Source: Paralvinella palmiformis (taxonomy: Eukaryota > Annelida > Polychaeta > Terebellida > Alvinellidae). From it: a stretch of 64,000 nt of DNA. The stretch is taken from assembly GCA_025642065.1 (NCBI GenBank), contig JAODUP010000330.1, positions 263,501 through 327,500 on the forward strand, read 5' to 3'. Position numbers and translations under genes: made by a program. Positions 61,432 through 64,000 of this stretch are shown one piece after another. The notes under the pieces were generated by a model. It did no database searches. It saw only the letters and a program-made list of their open reading frames with translations, and had not been told where the DNA came from. The stretch's first letter is position 1. Every line of letters begins with the position of its first letter.

Positions 61432-62133
61432 GTGGTCAACTGGCTGTAGTAACATGCTAAATGTTCTGACATAGGTGACAGCAAACCGGTACTAGTGACA
61501 TAAACAAAACTTGTGGTCAACTGGCTGTAGTAACATGCTAAATGTTCTGACATAGGTGACAGCAAACCAGTACTAGTGACATAAACAAAACTTGTGGTCA
61601 ACTGGCTGTAGTAACATGCTAAATGTTCTGACATAGGTGACAGCAAACCAGTACTAGTGACGTAAACAAAACTTGTGGTCAACTGGCTATAGTAACATGC
61701 TAAATGTTCTGACATAGGTGACAGCAAACCGGTACTAGTGACATAAACAAAACTTGTGGTCAACTGGCTGTAGTAACATGCTAAATGTTCTGACATAGGT
61801 GACAGCAAACCGGTACTAGTGACGTAAACAAAACTTGTGGTCAACTGGCTGTAGTAACATGCTAAATGTTCTGACATAGGTGACAGCAAATCGGTACTAG
61901 TGACATAAACAAAACTTGTGGTCAACTGGCTGTAGTAACATGCTAAATGTTCTGACATAGGTGACAGCAAACCAGTACTAGTGACATAAACAAAACTTGT
62001 GGTCAACTGGCTGTAGTAACATGCTAAATGTTCTGACATAGGTGACAGCAAATCGGTACTAGTGACATAAACAAAACTTGTGGTCAACTGGCTGTAGTAA
62101 CATGCTAAATGTTCTGACATAGGTGACTGCAAA
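61432..62133. repeat. 81-bp minisatellite, nine units
   Basis: The unit begins GTGGTCAACTGGCTGTAGTA and ends 'GACATAAACAAAACTT'. Eight complete copies and one partial copy differ at only a few sites (CCGGTA/CCAGTA/TCGGTA; ACATAAAC/ACGTAAAC). As 81 is a multiple of three, the minus strand stays open for 239 codons of a 27-residue repeat; this has no supporting start context and is taken as an artefact. It probably lies in the 3' UTR or just downstream of the Ig-receptor gene. Confidence 0.97.
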
Positions 62134-62185
62134 AAAGACTCAGTTTATTAAAATTGCTGTTTAATTAATATATTATATTGTTTCC

Positions 62186-62191
62186 AATAAA
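62186..62191 (+). terminator. Candidate polyadenylation signal of the Ig-receptor gene
   Basis: AATAAA followed by the GT-rich 'atgcaatgtttgtaatgg'. If used, the 3' UTR would be about 1.05 kb and would contain the whole 81-bp array. Confidence 0.35.
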
Positions 62192-62401
62192 ATGTTCATT
62201 ATGCAATGTTTGTAATGGAAATACATACTGTGCACTAATTAAAGTACACCCAAATATAGAAAAAGGTTTGCCTTTCAAGTAGTAGTTTTATATGTAACCT
62301 ACCAATGCTTTGTCATAAAATCCAGACTTTAGGAGTTCCACCATTTTTTGTTTTTGATATACATAAATTACTTTATCTGATATTATATTACTGTCTATCA
62401 C

Positions 62402-62603
62402 ACCTCCGTGATCTAGTTGGTAGCACTTTGGACCACAGATCACCACTACCACCTGAGTTCGAATCTCAGTGTGGTCATATCTGAAGGGTGTTTCATCTTT
62501 GACTTCGTTTCATTACCCTTTGGAGGTCGCTCTGGCCATTTAGCCTACCATGTGTACAGAACTGGCCGTAAAACATCAATCATCATCATCATCATCATCA
62601 TCT
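62402..62603 (+). repeat. Family-1 SINE, full length with (ATC)n tail
   Basis: Head 'cctccgtgatctagttggta', B box 'gagttcgaatctc' (the least eroded in the window), body 'gaagggtgtttcatctttga', 'cctttggaggtcgctctggc', tail 'tagcctaccatgtgtacaga' and at least six ATC repeats. Confidence 0.92.
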
Positions 62604-62662
62604 GTTACTATGAGATTTTCATGTTTAGAAAAATGTATCTATGATGACTGCTCAGTTTCCAG

Positions 62663-62698
<36 letters not shown>

Positions 62699-63262
62699 TG
62701 GCATATTTCCTCTTGGATAAATTTGTAAACTGTGGTTGTATATATTACCACAGTTAATGATCTGCTTTATATGCTGTGTAACTAACAGCTAGGTCAATCT
62801 GTAAATGTGGCAGTGTGTAGGAGACACAGTGCAGGATTGCTTAGTTAGTAACACCGAAGCCTTGCCTGAGTTTCTTGCACTGCACAGAACTGCAAATGGA
62901 ATGTGTGTTCTTATAGTTTTGCCACACAAAATCTTCTAGAGAAAGTGGTGCATATGTCAGATTTGTTTTTGCCATCTGTAACATAATTGGAAAAATTTGA
63001 CATGAAAATAACACAAACTTCTGTTATGGCAGAAATGGCAAGGTGCTGATAACTGGTCAGTGTAGGATATTTAAAAATAGCCATATCAGTCAATATTCAG
63101 TCAACTGCTCAAATTAATTATATAAAGAGTCATTTGTTGTCCATGTTCTACATAGGTGACTTGCGGAAATTGTCCTAAGACAGTGCTCTTGTTATGATTT
63201 CAGGTGTCTTTCATAGCAGGTTCTTGCCATTATAACAAATGTACAATAAGCAACCACATTCT
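62604..63262. other. Intergenic stretch
   Basis: A (TA)n lies at 62666-62694. Otherwise no gene or repeat recognised. Confidence 0.5.
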
Positions 63263-63528
63263 CAGTGTTCCAGCTAGGTTTTGAAAAGTACAGGGTGCAG
63301 TTGGCAGATGGAGGGCACTTTTACGTGTGAAAGATATTTTTGAAATAAGTTTTTTAGTTAACTTTGGCATTTAGTTAATATTCATGAAATGGAGCTTGTG
63401 ACAGTATCATAAATACCAATAACACCGGGTGTCCTATAAATACACGGGGCGCAAAATAAAACGTACAGGGCGTAGTTAAATAGGGGCATGTCGTTGCGCC
63501 ACCGTGTAATGGCCTAGCTGGAACACTG
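63263..63528. mobile_element. MITE family C with perfect 16-bp terminal inverted repeats
   Basis: CAGTGTTCCAGCTAGG (63263-63278) and its exact complement CCTAGCTGGAACACTG (63513-63528). ATTCT abuts the left end and recurs one base after the right end. The 266-bp interior has no ORF and contains 'gtacagggtgcagtt' and 'cgtacagggcgtagtt', a subterminal repeat. hAT-like by its CAGTGTT termini. Confidence 0.88.
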
Positions 63529-64000
63529 AATTCTAATAATTTTAATGTTGGTAAAATGTACCTCTACAAACAATTGTATGTATATGATGCTGTTGTTAGG
63601 CATTACCTACATATTAACATGTAGTTTTATAAACTGGCATGTGTACATTTTAGTTTCTTTTCAGAAGATATGAGATCTGAGAAAATGTGAGAACAGAATC
63701 TTGTGATTTTTTTTTAATCATTTTTCATTTTAGGAACCAGTTTAAATCGTTTGCATAAAACAATACTCGTTAACCTCGCAGTTGTCCCTCTGTATAGTGC
63801 AATACAGGTGGCTGCTATTGCAGTTGTCTTGTATATTTCCTGGTGGATCTTTGGCAGCATAACTTCGACACATCTGTACAATTGGCATAATCCATGATTG
63901 CCTGTAAATAAGCATTTCTCATTGATAGGTAAACATTTTGTTATTATGGTTGTAGATTTGTATATATACATGTAACATTCCATTCACTCTTCAATATTTA
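63529..64000. other. End of window, nothing recognised
   Basis: AT-rich; overlapping short frames only. Confidence 0.5.

Noticed and set aside
61413..62132. 239-codon minus-strand frame with a 27-residue repeat
   Set aside because: Produced by the 81-bp minisatellite period. No splice, promoter or homology support.
62402..62470. Functional tRNA gene
   Set aside because: A and B boxes are present, but the arms do not pair and the sequence continues into the SINE body found in many copies.

Overview
This is eukaryotic, AT-rich animal DNA. Coding sequence sits in small exons with GT/AG introns, separated by long stretches full of microsatellites, SINEs, LINE fragments and miniature DNA transposons. 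Gene content (SURF1, a C1orf21-like lipid-anchored protein, an SLC16 transporter) and repeat style (tRNA-derived SINEs with ATC tails, hAT-like MITEs, several LINE clades) suggest a lophotrochozoan, most likely a mollusc. The lineage is an inference. No bacterial operon, CRISPR array, rRNA gene or functional tRNA gene was seen.

Four host genes can be assembled exon by exon with consistent splice phases. (1) The 3' half of SURF1 (cytochrome c oxidase assembly factor), + strand, 736-4005; its 5' exons lie before the window. (2) A complete 145-residue homologue of vertebrate C1orf21, + strand, 10195-15819, five coding exons. (3) A complete 565-residue SLC16/monocarboxylate-transporter-like protein, - strand, 28628-22645, four coding exons, all introns phase 1. 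(4) A predicted 449-residue single-pass receptor with one Ig-like domain and a long tyrosine- and proline-rich tail, + strand, 47826-61138, five exons; its first exon is the least certain.

The region 31-47 kb is a repeat nest. It holds a decayed LINE at 32-33.7 kb, an inverted duplicate (37.7-40.9 kb against 45.0-45.3 kb) split by a nearly full-length minus-strand LINE, and a plus-strand I-like LINE with RNase H at 41.9-44.2 kb followed by a tRNA-derived SINE. Minisatellites stand out: a 27-bp array in two blocks (14.3-15.4 kb) grown from a LINE 3' tail inside a C1orf21-like intron, a 20-bp array ending in a 23-bp-stem hairpin (47.1-47.3 kb), and an 81-bp array just downstream of the Ig-receptor stop codon (61.4-62.1 kb).

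There is no sign that the four genes form a pathway or cluster. The most interesting material is the transposon and tandem-repeat biology: two or three MITE families whose ends and target-site duplications can be read directly, a minisatellite whose ancestral seed can be identified in sister copies in the same window, and microsatellites placed immediately upstream of several splice acceptors. Exon limits were read by eye from splice consensus and homology and were not tested against transcripts.
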